Positions 23,625-36,500 of a DNA stretch of 64,000 nt are shown piece after piece. How positions within the stretch are numbered: position 1 is the stretch's first letter; the number at the start of each line of letters is the position of its first letter. This DNA is from Rheum nobile. Lineage: Eukaryota; Streptophyta; Magnoliopsida; Caryophyllales; Polygonaceae. The notes under the pieces were generated by a model. That model did no database searches. It worked only from the letters and a program-made list of their open reading frames with translations, and was not told the origin of the DNA. Position numbers and translations under genes: made by a program. The DNA lies in assembly GCA_027886185.1 (NCBI GenBank), contig WOAB01000188.1, positions 3,224,001-3,288,000 on the forward strand, written 5' to 3'.

Positions 23625-26148
23625 ATGAAAACGCTCTCAAAAACCAACACCAAAACCCTAAATCTAACCCCTCACCAACACCCCGGCGCCGCCACCCCCC
23701 TAAACCAAAAATCTGGAAACCCTAAGCAAAAAACCATTGAAGATCCTGTAAAGCAAAGAAGATCCCATGGCAAAAAGGTCCAAAATTTTTTCAAATGGCC
23801 AGGCTTCCGGATTGCCTCTCTGTCGCATCCCGTGAAATCTGGAAAGATTAAATCCAAATCGAAGAAGAAACTCTGGTGGCGCCGATGGATTGGGTGGAGG
23901 TCTCCTCCTCGCTCTAGTCCTGTCAATCATCTAAGGACACCAACGCTGACTCCCTTGCAGACTGGCCTAGCGAGAAATCCGGTGGGGCGCTGCTACGACT
24001 TCTGTTGGTACTTTTGGGACTCTAGAAAGGATCTGAAGTTGCACATGACCACCTTCACCAACCCTAGGGTCCCCAGAACACACTATTGCTCGACATGCGA
24101 CCCCCTAAAAATCAGGTTTATCCCTTTCTTTTTCTGGATCTTGGTAGATTTACTTACGATTATTGACATCCTGAACTTGCATAAATACTTGACCAATGAC
24201 TCTGTTATTCTCACTTCTTTCGGCACCTCTGAATCTACTACTCTCAAAACCCTTAATTTTCTGTTTGTTATTGATTTTCTCTCTGAATTCCTTTTCTGCA
24301 ATTATCACCACCCTATTCCCATATCCCAATTCATGGATAGTGGGAATAAGACCATGAAGGATGCCCTATGCTCGGAACCAGTTTTCAATACTGGAACTGA
24401 ATATGGGAAATCGAACAAAGCTCCTCTGAAACCCTCGAACATGAAAAAATCGAAAGGGATTAAGATCTCTGAACCCCCCCTCTGAACCTACTATCTCGAA
24501 CCCTGCTACCCTCCCTTCCTCTTCTAAGGGTAAAGGGAAGTTGAACATTGACATGGCTGAGTATTTTTCCAGGCTCTCTGGAGTCAGGGAAAATATTCAG
24601 AAATTAAAAGCTTCCTCTCTTATGGGTGTTATGATTGGTGATCCCATTGACCTTTCTCGAATCAAAACCAAGATTAAAAATGACTGGAAAATGATCAAAG
24701 GGTCTGTTGAGATCCTTGAAAGAGCTAACCTCTGGTTTGAACTTAGGTTCACCAACCCTGTTGACCAAAACACTATCTGGGATAATAGACCCTATCATAT
24801 CTTTTGCCAGCTTATGCTTTTGAAACCCTAGAAATCCACCTTTGATCCCTCCACTGAATCTCTTTCCACAGTTGATATGTGGATTCGAATTCCCTTTCTC
24901 CCCTTGAGTACATTAGTTTTGATGTACTCAAAACAATCCTTGATGCAAACAACATGGGAAAGCTTCTAAAACTGGACCCCTACACTGAGAAAAAACAAAG
25001 AGTTAGATATGCTCGTATGTGTGTGAATATTGATATTATGGAAATCCATACCCAATCTGTCATTGTGCTTGATGAAGAGGGAGACCCCCATGAATACAGG
25101 GTTTGGTTTGAGGAAATGCCTGAAGGATGTGGAAACTGTGGGGCTTTGGATCATGTATTTGATTTCTACCCTCTCAAAAATGTGAAATCTTAGAATATCC
25201 AGTTGAAATTCCAGAAGCTGGCTGTTTCTACAGCTTCTAAAACTAGTACCAAAACCAATCCCAATCCCTTTGAAAACTGGCAAACCATCTTCTCCAAAAA
25301 AACTGCCAAAAGAAACCTTAAAATTATACCTAACTCTACTACTGCTATCCAGAGGAAAAATGGTTTTTCCTCCACTTGTCTTTCTGATGAAGACTCCTCA
25401 AACTGAGTGCCTAAACCTATTGATCCTGAAATTCTACCCAACCCTTTCAACTCTAGTATGAACCCCATCCCCACCTCCACTCTTGATGCTGATGCTTCTA
25501 AACCCAATCCTGCTGAACCTCAACCCCCCATTATCTCCACCAGCATACCTTCAAGCTTGACCCCACCCCCCCTTCACCCTTCCCCACCCTAATGATGAGA
25601 TCATGGAGGGTAGCCTGGGGGCTCCTCACCTCCTCCCTGCTCAACTAGATGATGAGGCTTCCAGAGCTGTGGCTGGGGAAGACCTTGAGCTCAATCTTGA
25701 AAATGATGATCTGTTGGATGAGGAGGAAGATGAAGGAAATGATGACTTGGAAGAAGAAAAAGATGACCACTTTGAAGAGGATGACCAGAACCTGTAAGCT
25801 GAGGACTTTCTGAAATGCCAGGCTATGGAGAATCCTCCTACTGATGCAAGTGATAATGACAAGTTTGAGAAACAAGGTGCCCAGTCTTCGGCCACTGAAT
25901 CCAGCAAGAGGAAAGGAGAGGATGGGATGGATGATACCGCTTATGTGATTGATGAAGAACACGATCAACTTTGGAACTTGGTACCCTTGGCACTCGATGT
26001 GCAGGAACTGGAAAAATCAGAACCATTGCAGCTCCCTCTTGTTTGTTGGAGCTGCCTTTTGCATGAACCCCTTCTCTTTATTGTCTCTTCTCTTGTTGCT
26101 TTCTATTTTTCTCAAGTTTCTCCCTGTGTTTTCTTTGTTTCCCACTGA
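23625..26148 (+). pseudogene. LINE ORF1 (DUF4283-like RNA-binding protein with CCHC-type knuckle)
   Basis: It starts with a basic N-terminus (MKTLSKTNTK...) after a short leader. The DUF4283-like part is at 24541-24831 (KIKNDWKMIKGSVEILERA), followed by PLEYISFDVLKTILDANNMG and a knuckle CGNCGALDHVFDFY in which the last cysteine is replaced by tyrosine. An acidic tail (LLDEEEDEGNDDLEEEKDD) follows at 25700-25790. Damage includes a frameshift at a C7 run (24474-24480), TAG at 24829, a second frameshift near 24895, TAG at 25191, TGA at 25404 and TAA at 25590 and 25795. In an active element the product would coat the RNA and chaperone reverse transcription. The end point is approximate. Confidence 0.78.
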
Positions 26149-27327
26149 TTGTATGGATCAGTTTATGAATGGAGATTTCTGTTTGTACTATGATCTGACA
26201 CTTGAAATGCCTTGGCTGAACAACTACCTAAGAAATATTAAAAATGACAACTTGATCCCCAAACTCTTAAAGTGTGAAATAGTTATAAATGGTTTGACCC
26301 TCTTGACTATGTTATTTTACTTATCTTTGTTTCTTGTCTCCATGAACTGCTTTCCTTGGATCTTCATGAAACAATGGAGAATGAATTCTCAAGCTAAACA
26401 TTCATACAATGAAGCTGAAAACCTAATGACTTGGAGAAAAGCTCTCTACACAAGTATAGGGATCACCCTCTTGACAACTTGGACCCTGTGCTATATTTGC
26501 TCCCCCTTGTTGGGTACTTTGATCCATTGGAAGGAATTTGTTTTCTTTCCTTCCAAGTTTAAGAATCTTCTGTTTCTGTTTTCTACTCTTCTTTGTTTGC
26601 TGTCTGAGGGCTGCTCCCCTCTTCTTTCTGGTTTTTTCTTGCTCTTTCTCTGTGTTGATTTTATTTGTTTGTTCTGTCTTTCTCTGCTCTTTTGTCTCTC
26701 TTTGCAGCAGTCTCTTCTTCCCCCCCCTCCCCCTAGCTCCTTCACTGCGACCCAGAGTTACCAAAACACATGAAACAAACCTTTTACCATCTGGATCCAG
26801 AATGTCTATGTCGATCACACAAAGGACCTCACCAGCTGGAGATGCTTAAGAAGCCCCTCTAATGAACCTGAAAAGAACCATAAAACCAATAACATTGACA
26901 ACCTTCTGGCTTGTCATGGTCGACTCGACTGGAAAGCAACTCTAAAACCTTGCTATTTTGAACCCCTGCATTATTTCTCTTTTTATTTGTATTTGTTGAA
27001 CATAAATCTTCACATGAACCAGCTGTGTAGAAATAGATTTGTCTTGTGTCCACTAATGCTAAATCGATACCTGAAAATCTGCTACCACATGAACAAAAGT
27101 TACTTGAACTAATACCATTTGAATGGTGATTACCCAGACTACTGTGATATGACCAATTCCAATACACTATACTCTGCCAAGATAGAAAAGGAACAATCTG
27201 ACCATTATGGAAATAAATGGCTTGAAGTAATTACTTCAACATTCATGCATCTATTCCCCTTTTCAACAACTCTGAACTTATGGACAATAAGAAACATGAC
27301 AAATTTCATCCTTTTCGATTATTTTAT
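26149..27327 (+). other. LINE inter-ORF region
   Basis: Between the two LINE frames lies a T/C-rich stretch (about 26530-26730) followed by AT-rich sequence. A 274-residue open frame here (25949-26773) is hydrophobic because of the pyrimidine run and is not judged a gene. Confidence 0.5.
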
Positions 27328-27551
27328 ATGAAGATATCTGTCTGGAATTGCAGAGGATTAGGAAGAAAAAACCTTTGGGCAAACATTGAATCCATGTGCA
27401 AAATCGAAAAATCCAACTATGTGCAATTCTTGAAACAAGAACAGAAAAACAACCGAACGAACGAATTTGGAAAAAAGCGGGATTTGATGTTTTTCATTTT
27501 ACACCAGCCATCGGTTTTTCTAGAGGTCTGTGTATTATGTGGAAAACATAC

Positions 27552-28318
27552 TGATGCGACCCTGCTCCCCATGACGGCCATAGAAGAAGAAGCCATGACC
27601 GTGAGCTCAGAAGAGCCAAGTACGAAGACCGCGATCTTCCTCTCACTACTCGCATCGAGCATAGAGACCGCGATCTTCGTCATGCTTCTCGCATCTGGTA
27701 CAGAGACCGCGATCTCCTTCAAGCGTCTCCAGCCAAGCCCAGAGATCGCGTTCTATTTGAAGATTCTCGCACTCAATGCTGAACGCGTTCTTTGAATATC
27801 TTTGTAAATGTTTGAACATTATTTATTTCCAGTGTTTTCTTTTAGGGTGTGTGTTCCACGTGTGTCGCGTGGGCCAGCCCATTAAGCAAGACTCGGCCCA
27901 TCCGAGTCTCGCTATAAAAGGCCAACTCAGCCTTTTGTTTTAGGTTATGTCTAATTTTGAATCGAAGCTTAAGTTGAGAGCCTATCGCCTCCTTCCTTTG
28001 ATTGGACGTCAAACCCTCTGACTTCTCATCTCCTTCACTCCGCTGCCGACGCTACGGCAACCGCTTGATTCTTCAAGCCAAGTCTTCCTTCGCATCTCCC
28101 TTCACCCCGCTGCCGACGCTACGGCCCAAGACTTGTCTCTTCAAGTCATCTATCCCGTCCAACAATCGCTTCCGCCATCGTAACACCACCTTCCATCATC
28201 GCGTTCATCTACTCACGTGAGGCCACTAACTCCGCGTTCCACTCGTTCACCCCCAGATTCACCCGCACGACTTCCCACCAAGATCATCGATCCGACATTC
28301 ACAAGCAGGAACGCATCA
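27552..28318 (+). repeat. 5' LTR of the nested element
   Basis: TGATGCGACC...ACGCATCA. A TATA box (CTATAAAAGG) lies at 27912-27921. The first 240 bp contain four phrases of GACCGCGATCT type spaced about 50 bp apart. By eye it differs from the 3' LTR at about 3 percent of positions, nearly all transitions. Confidence 0.93.
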
Positions 28319-28320
28319 AT

Positions 28321-28332
28321 TGGTATCAGAGC
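28321..28332 (+). other. primer binding site (initiator tRNA-Met)
   Basis: TGGTATCAGAGC begins two bases after the 5' LTR end. This is the complement of the 3' end of plant initiator tRNA-Met, the usual gypsy/copia primer. Confidence 0.92.
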
Positions 28333-30081
28333 CTTTGATCTTGTAAGTCGCTTGTCAAGATTGTCATTTGTTCACGAATTTTTTTTCTTTACATCATCCT
28401 TGCTTCCGCCATTGTTACTCGAAATTTTATTCTTCACAACTTGCTAGTCCGATCGGTTTCACAAGGGAATCCCTTGGCCGAATCTTGCTTGATCCTATCC
28501 GAGATTAGTGTGATTTGTTAGCATTTAATTATCCAAAATTGCATGCTTAATTTGTGTCATTAATTGCGTGATTTATGCTAATCATATCTTGCCAAATCTG
28601 GAAGTTGTTGACCAAACAAATCTGCATATCTTTTCTCTCTCCAATCACCATAAATCTCGTGATTTTCTTTCTAATAGTTACTTAGCCGATTTGATTGTGT
28701 TTGTTATATCTTATCCGATCCATCTAAAGTCAAAAGGATCTCGGATTTGAATTTGAATTTCAAAAATTAAAAAGTCAAAGTCGAATTAAAAAAAAATACT
28801 CGACTTAATTCAAAAAAAAAAAAGTAAAGCCAAAATAAGGCAACCTTCTTCCCCACTCTCGGCTAGGCTCATCTTCTTCACCCCTCCACCATCTAGGTTC
28901 ACGCTTAAAGTTTTGGTTTGTGTGCTTGTGTGGTTGCGTAGTTGGTTCACAATTAATCAATTGATTTCGCTTGGTTTCGTGCTTGCATATCACACTAATT
29001 TTGTGCATGCCTTAGCCTCCCTCACGGCCATAAGACTTAGCCTACGTACGTGAACTTTGCTTTCTTGTTAAGTGCTTGCTTGTTCTTTGGTTTTTGGTGT
29101 CTTTGTTCGTTTTTACTCGCGATGTCTGGTTACATTGTCTTAGGAACTGAGAACGCGACAAACCCACCCTTAGTGCCACAACAAAATCAACAAAATGAAG
29201 CCCCTAGTCTAGAGCTCTCCGTGCCACAACGCGAGATACAAGAGTTACGGCGCCAAGTTGCTCAACTATAAACCATACAAGAGTTACGGCGCCAAGTTGC
29301 TCAACTCTAAATTGTTCAACGCGATGAACCACCCTCCGCGCCGCAAGACAACAGATCACGCCACAACACGCGAGAAGCTACTACACCGCGACGATCACTT
29401 CGACGCCCACAGTGCGACGGACATCGCATGAGAATACCTGCCACAACACCCATCACGTTCGACGTCCGCGACCACCTTGGCCACTAGAGTGCGCGCACAC
29501 CGCGCTATGACTACTATGGCTATGGCTACACGATGCCAACAATCCATCATGCCTTTGAGGAGTTCGATGATGAGGAATTTGAGGACTCAGGTATGTTCAA
29601 TTCCGGCTCTTATTACCCATATCTTGGAGATCCACTTGATGTGCAGGACCACCACTCGGATTGGATTCCTCCACCGCGTCTCCAAGTACGAAGAGATCGC
29701 GATCATGGCATTGGCGGTGAGCGCCGCGATGTCATGCCCAGAGATGTTCGCCGAGTCGATCACGGAGCCCAGCCGCGACAGTGTCGACGCGATGACGCCT
29801 ACACGCCCAAGGAAGATTTTCCTCGCGGCGAAGCATAACAAGCACGCGAGAGGCGACACCATGCACGCGTTGAAGACCCTGGCGTTCGCACCTCTGAGAA
29901 CCCTCTCTACGCCACCGTGCCATACAACGCGCCCCAACCAGCCCCGATCGCGGAACGCTACCACTGCCATGAAGTAGAGGTGCACCACCAGCTCAACCGC
30001 CGCACGCACTCATCTTGGCAACGTCAAGGCCAACGCATGTATGATCCTAACACTAGTCCATCCCTTACTACTGATGTGCGT

Positions 30082-31572
30082 TGATAAGCACTACTTTATA
30101 GGGCTTAACTAAGAGTTATTAGAGGGTTTTATTGGTGCCATTCGGGTAGATTTAGACACATTCATGTGCATGGTGTTTGGGGGCGAAAATTGGTGTTTTC
30201 GTGGTGTTTTGAGCTTATTGGAGTACATTTGAAGATTCGGAATATGGAGCCACCAAGGAGTATGGAGTTAGAGAGGAGAAGTGTGGATTTGGTGGTCTGG
30301 AGAAGCAAATTGAAGATATCCAGAGGAAGAGAAGTTGACCACTGAGGAGACGAAGAAGAACCAAGGAGAGAGTCCACACGAGAGTAGAAGAACAATGTGC
30401 TGAATTCAATTGATTCGTTCTCTCTACTCAGATGTCCAAATGCAGTGATTCCAATTCGAGGAGTTAGATATTGAAGTCTACTACAAGTCCCCAAAATATG
30501 AGCGCAATCCGAGTTGGGAATAAAAAGTTATTAAGTTTTTACGAAAGTGGTGCAGAAGCTGAAAATCGAGCATTAACCGCGATCGCGGGTCTTGGGCCGC
30601 GATCGCGGGTCATCAGCGCCGAAAGCTGCGTCTTTTCCTGAGCTTATCTTTTCAGATTTCTTTTTCCCTTTTTCTTATTTTTAATTTAGTTAGTTTCTTA
30701 ATGGGCTAGGTCATTTTGTTAGAGCCCTATATAAATACTTTCTTTTAGCATTAGGGTTGAAAAAATCTTCCACACTTTAGTTGCAATTTTCTTTCATCGT
30801 TGTTTTCTTTTCCTTTGAAGTTTTCACCATGTCTATGAGGAGCTAAGCCTCTTTGGCTTAGTCCGGTAATGGAAGCATGAGTTTATTCATCTGGTTGTGA
30901 GGTTTTGTTTCTATATATTTATTCCTATTGAGTTATATTATCTCTTCTAAGCTTATTCCATTGGATTTCATTAATTGCACTAGCCCGCGCAACTAGTTGT
31001 TATTGGTGATTTTCATATTGCTAGGATTAGGAAACTGTTGGGCTAATGTCCTATTCTGCTGTAGCAACTACAATTTACATGCTCTGGTTGAAATTGTTCT
31101 ATTGTAGGAAGAGATAATTACATGATAAATGCATCTGAGCGAGCGTTCTGTGTATCCTGGTTAATTCTTATATGCATTGCTGCCTTTGGGTTGAACCTTT
31201 AGTGGTACTAGGGTTATTCATTGGTAAGGGTTCTTTGTGGAAGGTTTCCCTCTGAATTTACATAAGATCGGGACAGGAATAACCGAATAGAAAGATAGGA
31301 CTTAATCTATGAACAACCTTTGAATGACTTATGTGGACATTACTTGGCTAAGTGTTTTTCTCTATTGATATTTCATCCATTCTACTTTGTTTTGTTTGTT
31401 TTGCTTGTGACCAACCAACCTACAAAACCCCCCTCTTGTTACTATTGCATGCGAACAACACATAGATTAATCCCTTCCTCCCTGTGGATTCGACCCTTGC
31501 TTGCCCTAACTACTTGTTTAGGTTTGTTAGGATTTATTTGATTAGGTGATACGACGACTATCCCCCTTATCA
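30082..31572. mobile_element. solo LTR nested inside the nested element
   Basis: Its ends are perfect short inverted repeats, TGATAAG...CTTATCA, and the 5-bp duplication TGCGT is at 30077-30081 and 31573-31577. It is 1491 bp, has a TATA-like CTATATAAATAC at 30727, and ends in the phrase CCCTGTGGATTCGACCCTTG typical of plant gypsy (Athila/Tat-type) LTR 3' regions. No internal sequence remains, so unequal LTR recombination is inferred. The gag frame of the host element is cut by it. Confidence 0.9.
30570..30615. repeat. GCGATCGCGG palindrome pair in the solo LTR
   Basis: CCGCGATCGCGGGTC is present twice within 40 bp, upstream of the TATA-like box. It resembles the GC-rich motifs in the other LTR families of this window. 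Confidence 0.85.
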
Positions 31573-32817
31573 TGCGTGCTCCAGTCTCAGGCTTCCCCGC
31601 GTACACCCAAGGCCGTGACGCCACAATCGCGACGCCTACTTGCACGGCGTCTCGCACGCCCGCGTCAAAGGCCCCAGCCCAGGGCAATGAACCCACACAT
31701 GACAGTGAATGCATCAAGTGTGGAGGACGAGATCATTACCAAAGGGATTGTCCCAAAAAGAAGCAGGTCCTCTTCTCCACTATTGCCGCGGAAGACGAGT
31801 CTTACGAGAAGGAGACCCCGCTTGAGACAATTGAAGGATGCAACGACAACACCGAGGAGGCTGTCACGTGTGAAGCTACCACGCTCCATGCAGGCACACC
31901 ACTGAGTCTCGTCACGCGGCGCATTCTCAACGTCACAGAAGGCAACCGTGTCGACCAGCGCGAGACTCGCGTCCACACGCGTTGCTTGGTTAACTCCACG
32001 TCGATAAGTGACATCATCCATGATGGTAGCTGCTTAAAGATCAACCATGAGAAGGTGGTCAACCCTCTCAGCCTGCCAACCACACTTTACCCACAACCAT
32101 ATGACCTACAAGGGATATCTTCAAGCTCAAGTAACACTATCTCACGATAGTGTCTTATACCCTTTTCCATTGGTTGATACCATGACACCATTTTTGTGAT
32201 GTGATTGCAATGGACGCCACCCATCTCCTGCTTGGGCGTCCATGGCAGTCCGATCGTCGCATTCTTCACAATGGGTATCTAAACACCTATGTGTTTACCT
32301 ACCACGTGAAGCGCATGACTTTCTTACCTATGTCTCTCCATGAGATTTTACAGGCGGAGGTGGAGCGAGATCGCCACAAAGCTTTGCCATCGACCACGAC
32401 CGCGGCCACAGCACCGTGATCCTACCCCATATCTGGCGCGTCTTTAACTACCCCGAATCCTGGCGATCAAAGGACGCGTCCTCCATTAGTCCACCATAGC
32501 ACTTCCTATAACGACGCGCCCAAGGAGAGCACGCGTTGTAGTGAAAATGGGAGTCCGCGCCTATGCCACCAGCTTTCGCCGCATTACAACCGGAGTTCAC
32601 CGCGAATTTGCCAAAGGCGCCACCAAACAGACTACCACCCTTGCGTAGCATGCAACACAAAATCATCTGGGTGTATGGTGCCTATCCGCCATACCACGGC
32701 CGCCAAAGATTTGGTGTTGGACACAGGAGACCTCGCGTGGGTGCAATTGCATGGGCATGTCGAGCACAAGATCAACGATGGTGAAGCGGGGACGCTTCAC
32801 AGCCAAGTGGGGGAGGG

Positions 32818-33584
32818 TGATGCGACCTTGCTCCCCATGACGGCCATAGAAGAAGAAGCCATGACCGTGAGCTCAAAAGAGCCAAGTATGAAGACCGCGA
32901 TCTTCCTCTCACTACTCTCATCGAGCATAGAGACCACGATCTTCGTCATGCTTCTCGCATCTGGTACAGAGACCGCGATCTCCTTCAAGCGTCTCCAGCC
33001 AAGCCCAGAGATCGCGTTCTATTTGAAGATTCTCGCACTCAATGCTGAACGCGTTCTTTGAATATCTTTGTAAATGTTTGAACATTATTTATTTCCAGTG
33101 TTTTCTTTTGGGGTGTGTGTTCCACGCATGTCGCGTGGGCCAGCCCATTAAGCAAGACTCGGCCCATCCGAGTCTTGCTATAAAAGGCCAACTCAGCCTT
33201 CTGTTTTAGGTTACGTCTAATTTTGAATCAAAGCTTAAGTTGAGAGCCTATCACCTCCTTCCTTTGATTGGACGTCAAACCCTCTGACTTCTCATCTCCT
33301 TCACTCCGCCGTCGACGCTACGGCAACCGCTTGATTCTTCAAGCCAAGTCTTCCTTCGTATCTCCCTTCACCCCGCTGCCGACGCTACGGCCCAAGACTT
33401 GTCTCTTCAAGTCATCTATCCCCTCCAACAATCGCTTCCGCCATCGCAACACCACCTTCCATCATCGCGTTCATCTACTCACACGAGGCCACCAACTCCG
33501 CGTTCCACTCATTCACCCCCAGATTCACCCGCGCGACTTCCCACCAAGATCATCGATCCGGCATTCACAAGCAGGAACGCATCA
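32818..33584 (+). repeat. 3' LTR of the nested element
   Basis: Same length (767 bp) and ends as the 5' LTR; TATA box at 33178-33187. It is immediately followed by CATAC and the resumption of the LINE endonuclease frame. Confidence 0.93.
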
Positions 33585-36500
33585 CATACCAATTGCCTAA
33601 CGAAATAATTGAAATCGAACATAGCACGGCAAGATTCTCTTGTCTAAGATACACGAATACTATAACAAAAAATAAGCTCATGCTGATTATAGCTTATGCA
33701 CCACCGAATGAAATCAACAAAAACTCCTTTTGGAGTGAAATCACGTCCTTCATCACCCATTGCCCGATACCCTGTATCCTTTTAGGGGATTTGAACGAGA
33801 TTCAAGACCACACTGAGAAGAGTGGAGGGGCACCTACGCTTGCAACCAGATTCAATAGACTACTCAATATAAAAAATGATTGCGAACTCATAGATATTCC
33901 GACACAAGGAAACACTTTCACGTGTTGAAAAAATAAAACGGAAATAAACAATACATATGAAAAACTAGACAGAACTTTAGTATAACACCAAATACTACAT
34001 TGGTATCCTGAACTCTGCACTAAAAACCATGCATTTTCATCCTCGGATCACTGCCCGATCTCGATCGAACTTGCTACACCTACCCATTTTAAAATCAACC
34101 CTTTATGTTTGAAAAAGTTTGGTTGACTAGACAAGACTTCATAAATGTGGTCAAACAGGCATGGAGATCATGCTTTCACAGATCCAGAATGTATGACCTT
34201 ACCACAAAAACGATAATACTCAAGAAACTAGCCAAACAGTGGAACAGAAACACTTTCGGAAACCTCTTTACACAACTCATCAAAATTGAAGAAGAACTCA
34301 TAAAAATACAAAAAGTCATTGCTATGAATGCTGATAGAGCCTTGGCCACCAAGCAAACTAGAGTCATCACAAAAAAACAAAACCTACTTACTTTTCAAAA
34401 AATATTTTTAGAACCAACGAGTGAAAACTAAGCACATTAAGTTTAATGACACAAATGCCAGTTACTTCCATAAAATTGCAACTGGTAAGAGAAATAGGAA
34501 AATCATCAAACAAATCCGAACTAATGAAGGTACCATTATAATTGGGGAGGAAAATATTAGAAATGAAATACGTAATGATTTTATTAATCAATTCAGAAGT
34601 ACACCGATCAACCAGAACATTCTCCATGAACATCTACAACTTATTCAAACTGAAATTACATAGGAGGATAACCGAGAACTCACCCAACCAGTAACAAATG
34701 AAGAAATCAAGAAAGCTACATTTGCGATCGGTCAAGATAAATCTCCTGGACCTGATGGCATGACAACTGAGTTTTATCAAAAATATTGAGACATTGTTGG
34801 GCCTTCTGTCATCCAAGCAGTGAAAAGCTTTTTCTTATCCGAAAAAATCCTAAAACAGATCAATCATACTTTCATTACGCTAATTGCCAAATGTGACATC
34901 CCAAACACGACCAATCATTACAGACCTATAAGCCTATGCTCAACCATATACAAAATCATCTCGAAAATCCTAACAGAACGACTTAAAAATAAAATGGAAA
35001 AAATCACTCACCCCCTTCAAGGAGCCTTTGTTTCTATTAGATCAATCCAAGACAACATCCTCATTGCCCATGAAATTTTCCACTCCTTTAAATCTAAAAA
35101 GGGAATTGAAGGATACATCGCAATTAAACTTGACATGGAAAAGGCGTATGACCGAATTGAATGGAACTTTATTATTGAGGTAATGCGGAAATTTGGTTTC
35201 TGTTCAACGTTCATTAACTGGATCAAAGAATGCATATCCTCAATATCCTTTTCGGTACTTATGAACAATGGACCTACTGAAATTTTCATACCTAAAAGAG
35301 GACTGAGACAAGGTGACCCTCTTTCACATTTTCTCTTCATCCTTGGGGCAGAAATACTTGCTAGAAAATTACAAACAGCTACAGATAGACCAACTAAACC
35401 CCTGGGTTTTCAACTCACTAAAAATGGAACAAGAATTCCCTTCTTGGCTTTTGCGGATGATATTATGATATTTTCCAAAGCAAAACAGGAAAATTGCAAG
35501 GAAATCAAGAAAATTATTGATGATTATTGTTCAATCTCAAGACAATGTGTAAATTTCCATAAATTGGCTTTTCAAGTCACAAAAAAAGTTCTGACCATAC
35601 GAAAACAGCAAATACAAGGGATCCTAACAATTACAAACATGATATCACTAGACAAATACCTTGTTGTCCTATTATTAATGGAAAGGTAAACTCTACTACC
35701 TTTACAGAAATGATAGTCAAATCCAAAACACAACTAACAAAATGGAAGGCAAACTCTCTATCCCAAGCAGGGAGAACAACCTTGATAAGATCGAACCTAG
35801 CTACTAAATCAAACTTTATTATGCAAAGCTTCATGCTCCTAAACTCAACACAAAATGAACTTGACAGAATCAACATATTGTTCTTCTGGAACAAAGACTC
35901 ATCCCACAAACCCCTTATTGGGTGGGATAAATCTGTCAACCACTCTCTATGGGGGGCTTGGCATTCGAAAAACTAAAGACATGAACCATGCTCTCCAATA
36001 CAAATTACTATGGAAAATTTTAGCTGAACTTGACAATTGTTGGGTAAGAATAATTAATGAAAAATACCTTAAAGATACACACCTATTATCTTATGAGTAC
36101 AACAGAAACAGATCATGGCAATGGTAAAAAATGATGAGCATCAAAAAAGAATTTCAAAAAGGGCTTATATGGCAAATTGGCGATGGAAAAACGATCAAGT
36201 TCTGGACAGACAAATGGGCGCTAAATGAACCTCTATATAAGATTGTCAACCCTGTACTAGGTTCTAACCTAGACTGCAGAGTTCAGGACTTCCTGGACGA
36301 AAATATGAAATGGAATAAGACAAAACTCCAACAAATGGTACCAGACGACATGGTGGCACAAATTATGGGTATCATCGGATGTAGTGGGAACCAAGTAAAA
36401 ATGGGTGGTTCTCAACAAAATCAGCTATGGAACTCATCAACAAAAATAAACACTTTTCAACATATGACTCTTCTTGGATCTGAAAAATGGACACATATCT

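Larger units (their letters stand above)
29122..32420 (+). pseudogene. gag and protease remnant of the nested element
   Basis: ATG at 29122 (MSGYIVLGTE...) opens a gag-like stretch with ELRRQVAQL repeated twice (29245-29310) and stops near 29269 and 29308. An acidic/Arg-rich part reaches 30076. After the solo LTR the frame resumes at 31578 and shows a good CCHC knuckle (CIKCGGRDHYQRDC, about 31710-31750). Near 32190-32340 a protease-end-like phrase AMDATHLLLGRPW, followed by DRRILHNGYLN, is recognisable. No RT, RNase H or integrase follows. Several stops and shifts are present. Confidence 0.7.
27552..33584 (+). mobile_element. LTR retrotransposon (gypsy-type, pol largely missing) nested in the LINE
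   Basis: Two 767 bp LTRs bound it (27552-28318, 32818-33584), with the duplication CATAC at 27547-27551 and 33585-33589. An initiator-tRNA-Met primer site is at 28321 and a polypurine tract (GTGGGGGAGGG) at 32807-32817. Without the nested solo LTR it is about 4.5 kb. The interior has a gag-like region, a zinc knuckle and a protease-like remnant, but no reverse transcriptase or integrase, so it was probably mobilised by a relative. Confidence 0.93.

Noticed and set aside
25949..26773. 274-residue hydrophobic open frame
   Set aside because: It lies in the pyrimidine-rich inter-ORF region of the LINE. The apparent membrane segments come from T/C-rich DNA, and no family is recognisable.
28321..28332. 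tRNA-Met gene fragments at TGGTATCAGAGC sites (also 46631, 49536, 58484)
   Set aside because: Only the primer-binding complement next to LTR ends is present, with no tRNA body.
30082..31572. A gene in the 1.5 kb between the two gag-like halves
   Set aside because: Perfect TGATAAG/CTTATCA ends and the TGCGT duplication show it is a solo LTR.
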